Shown: positions 62,650 through 64,000 of the stretch, in pieces
Position numbering within the stretch: the first letter of the stretch is position 1
Layout: each line of letters starts with the position of its first letter
Assembly: GCF_030733265.1 (NCBI RefSeq)
Contig: NZ_JASHJI010000015.1
Coordinates: 88,951-152,950 of the forward strand
DNA length: 64,000 nucleotides
DNA from: Roseibium sp. MMSF_3412
GTDB taxonomy: Bacteria; Pseudomonadota; Alphaproteobacteria; Rhizobiales; Stappiaceae
Direction: 5' to 3'
Position numbers and translations under genes: made by a program
The notes under the pieces: generated by a model
The model's database searches: none
What the model was told of the DNA's origin: nothing
Seen by the model: only the letters and a program-made list of their open reading frames with translations

Positions 62650-63918
62650 ATGGAAATTGGGAAAGCAACCGGTCTTGTGGCGCTCCTGATGGGCGCGACC
62701 ATTTTGTCAGCTCCTGCATTCGCACAGAACACGACCAGCCTGAAGCACGAGGTCATCATTGAAGACCTCGAAAACCCGTGGGACATGGCGTTCCTTGATG
62801 ACGGAACGATGTTCTATACCGAAAAATGCAAGGGCCTTTCGGTCCGCATGCCGTCCGGCGAAACCAAGGCGCTACTGGGCATGGGCGGTGTTCAGGGTTA
62901 CGCGTCCACGGCCGACGACCTGTTCTGCGAAGGCCAGGCTGGCATGATGGGTGTTGCGGTTGATCCCGACTTTGCCAACAACCGTCGCATTTACGTTTAC
63001 TCGACTTCCAAGATGTCCGACCCGCACACCAACAGGCTGATGCGCCTTGTGGTTGCCGACGACTTTTCCAACGTGTCCGACAGGACGGATATCGTTGACG
63101 ACGTCCCTTACAAGATGAAGGCCTCAGACCATCCCTTCGGCGGACCCGGCGCGCACAATGGCGGACGTGTCAGGTTCAATCCCGATGACGGTTTTCTGTA
63201 TCTCACGACCGGTGACAATCACAACAGTGCCGTTCCGCAAAGCCCGACCCTGATGGGCAGCAAGGTGCTGCGGATTGACACGGACGGAACCGCCGCACCG
63301 GGCAACACCCCGCCCGTCGGCTTCGACAAGCGGACCTACACTTACGGTCACCGCAACGTTCAGGGGATCGCCTTCCACCCGAAAACCGGCACGCCGATCA
63401 CGGCGGAACACGGGCCCTGGCATTCCGACGAAATCACTGTCCTGCGCAACGGCGGCAACGCGGGCTGGGATCCGCGGCCGAACATGGCCGGCCGGGGCGC
63501 CTGCCCGGACGACTATTGCGGCTACAGCCCGAACCAGATGGTTGGCGAGAACCGGTTCAAACGGGCTGCCTGGATGCCCATGACGGATTTTGAAACCTAC
63601 CCGAGCGCAATGCCTCCGATCTGGAACAACAATGGCTGGTCGCAAGGCACCTCCTCGGCTGCTTTCCTGGAAGGCGAAAACTGGGGCGACTGGAACGGTG
63701 CCATGGTGGTCGGTCTTATGGGCATTGGCTTCGGCGGAACACCGCTCGGACAACGGATCGACGTTCTGCAGCTCTCCGAGGACGGAACGGAACTGCTTGA
63801 TGTCACCGAAATGACGCTGCCGATGGAATCGGGACGGTTCCGTTCGCTGGTATTCGGTCCGGACGGCAGCCTCTATGCAGCCGTTGACGAAGGCATGATC
63901 CATAAACTCACGCCTTAA
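62650..63918 (+). CDS. PQQ-dependent sugar (glucose/sorbosone-type) dehydrogenase
   Basis: A 422-residue periplasmic beta-propeller enzyme of the soluble glucose dehydrogenase/Yli family, which oxidises aldoses with PQQ. The signal peptide ends APAFA-QN. Typical blade motifs are ENPWDMAFLDDGTMFYTEK, GQAGMMGVAVDPDFANNRRIYVYST, the catalytic-His region GGPGAHNGGRVRFNPDDGFLYLTTGDNHN, and YGHRNVQGIAFHPKTGTPITAEHGPW, with Tyr/His/Arg residues that normally hold PQQ. GGAGG lies upstream of ATG 62650. The natural substrate is not clear; the cytochrome c gene upstream is the likely electron acceptor. Confidence 0.92.
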   Translation: MEIGKATGLVALLMGATILSAPAFAQNTTSLKHEVIIEDLENPWDMAFLDDGTMFYTEKCKGLSVRMPSGETKALLGMGGVQGYASTADDLFCEGQAGMMGVAVDPDFANNRRIYVYSTSKMSDPHTNRLMRLVVADDFSNVSDRTDIVDDVPYKMKASDHPFGGPGAHNGGRVRFNPDDGFLYLTTGDNHNSAVPQSPTLMGSKVLRIDTDGTAAPGNTPPVGFDKRTYTYGHRNVQGIAFHPKTGTPITAEHGPWHSDEITVLRNGGNAGWDPRPNMAGRGACPDDYCGYSPNQMVGENRFKRAAWMPMTDFETYPSAMPPIWNNNGWSQGTSSAAFLEGENWGDWNGAMVVGLMGIGFGGTPLGQRIDVLQLSEDGTELLDVTEMTLPMESGRFRSLVFGPDGSLYAAVDEGMIHKLTP

Positions 63919-63925
63919 GACCTTA

Positions 63926-64000
63926 GGGTACGGACTCATAAATGAAGTCAATTTGGTTTGGATCGTTTTGACCAACTGCAAGGAGCGAAAGCGCAGGAAA
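63926..64000 (-). mobile_element. MITE-like element, copy 3 (partial at window end)
   Basis: The terminal inverted repeat GGGTACGGACTCATAAATGAAG next to a TA flank (63924-63925), then 53 more bases that match the right end of the copy at 10926-11189 on the opposite strand almost base for base. The rest lies past the window. It begins eight bases after the sugar dehydrogenase stop. Confidence 0.85.

Overview
The window looks like chromosomal DNA from a marine alphaproteobacterium of the Hyphomicrobiales, most like Roseibium/Labrenzia (Stappiaceae). This is inferred from gene families and gene order: an aerobic CobNST-type vitamin B12 pathway with a B12 riboswitch, a PopZ/DUF2497 polar protein, the rhizobial-type general amino acid transporter AapJQMP, a ChrR-like protein beside a cyclopropane-fatty-acid-synthase operon, and GC-rich coding DNA throughout. 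No search was possible, so the genus is a guess. No rRNA, CRISPR array, prophage or intact insertion sequence was seen.

Layout. 1-9.4 kb: start of a DUF2155-like gene, valS, a DUF1284 gene, a PopZ-family gene, tolC, pcm, tRNA-Cys, an orphan coiled-coil protein, a YbdK-type carboxylate-amine ligase and a small orphan gene. 9.5-21 kb: cobalamin locus. cobC and cobD are on the plus strand and are separated and flanked by two 264-bp MITE-like elements. cobP-cobW-cobN-cobO-yrhK-cobQ run on the minus strand behind a cobalamin riboswitch. 21.2-24.1 kb: tRNA-Asn, an orphan gene, a DUF3500 gene and a cytochrome b561. 24.2-30 kb: amino-sugar and cell-wall recycling (nagA, SIS-type deaminase, GntR regulator, murQ, nagK, cutC), with a repeated candidate operator. 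30.5-36.4 kb: a secreted orphan protein, then two convergent operons (FAD enzyme-DUF1365-CFA synthase; chrR-like-SDR) whose upstream regions share TGATCC-N18-TA, a promoter pattern expected for an ECF sigma-E/ChrR stress response. 36.6-42.6 kb: cysK, cardiolipin synthase, a thioredoxin-reductase-like enzyme, an AlaX editing protein, a GFA-family protein and a rhodanese. 42.7-47.2 kb: aapJQMP. 47.7-54.4 kb: metC; a four-gene envelope-glycolipid operon (GT39/ArnT-like, PAP2, GT2, LAB_N); a phosphodiesterase; a CAP-domain lipoprotein.

54.5-59.4 kb is the most unusual part. A YcaO protein is divergent from two small tandem genes whose products look like nitrile-hydratase-leader (NHLP) RiPP precursors, each with a strong ribosome-binding site and with a perfect hairpin between them. 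A 664-residue SARP/BTAD-TPR regulator overlaps the second precursor tail to tail. No transporter, protease, dehydrogenase or separate E1-like partner is recognisable nearby. The predicted cores contain hardly any residues that a YcaO could heterocyclise, so this looks like a minimal and possibly undescribed YcaO system.

59.4-64 kb holds about 1 kb without a gene, then a B12-binding-type radical SAM protein, a small cytochrome c, a PQQ-type sugar dehydrogenase, and the start of a third MITE copy in the opposite orientation at the window edge.
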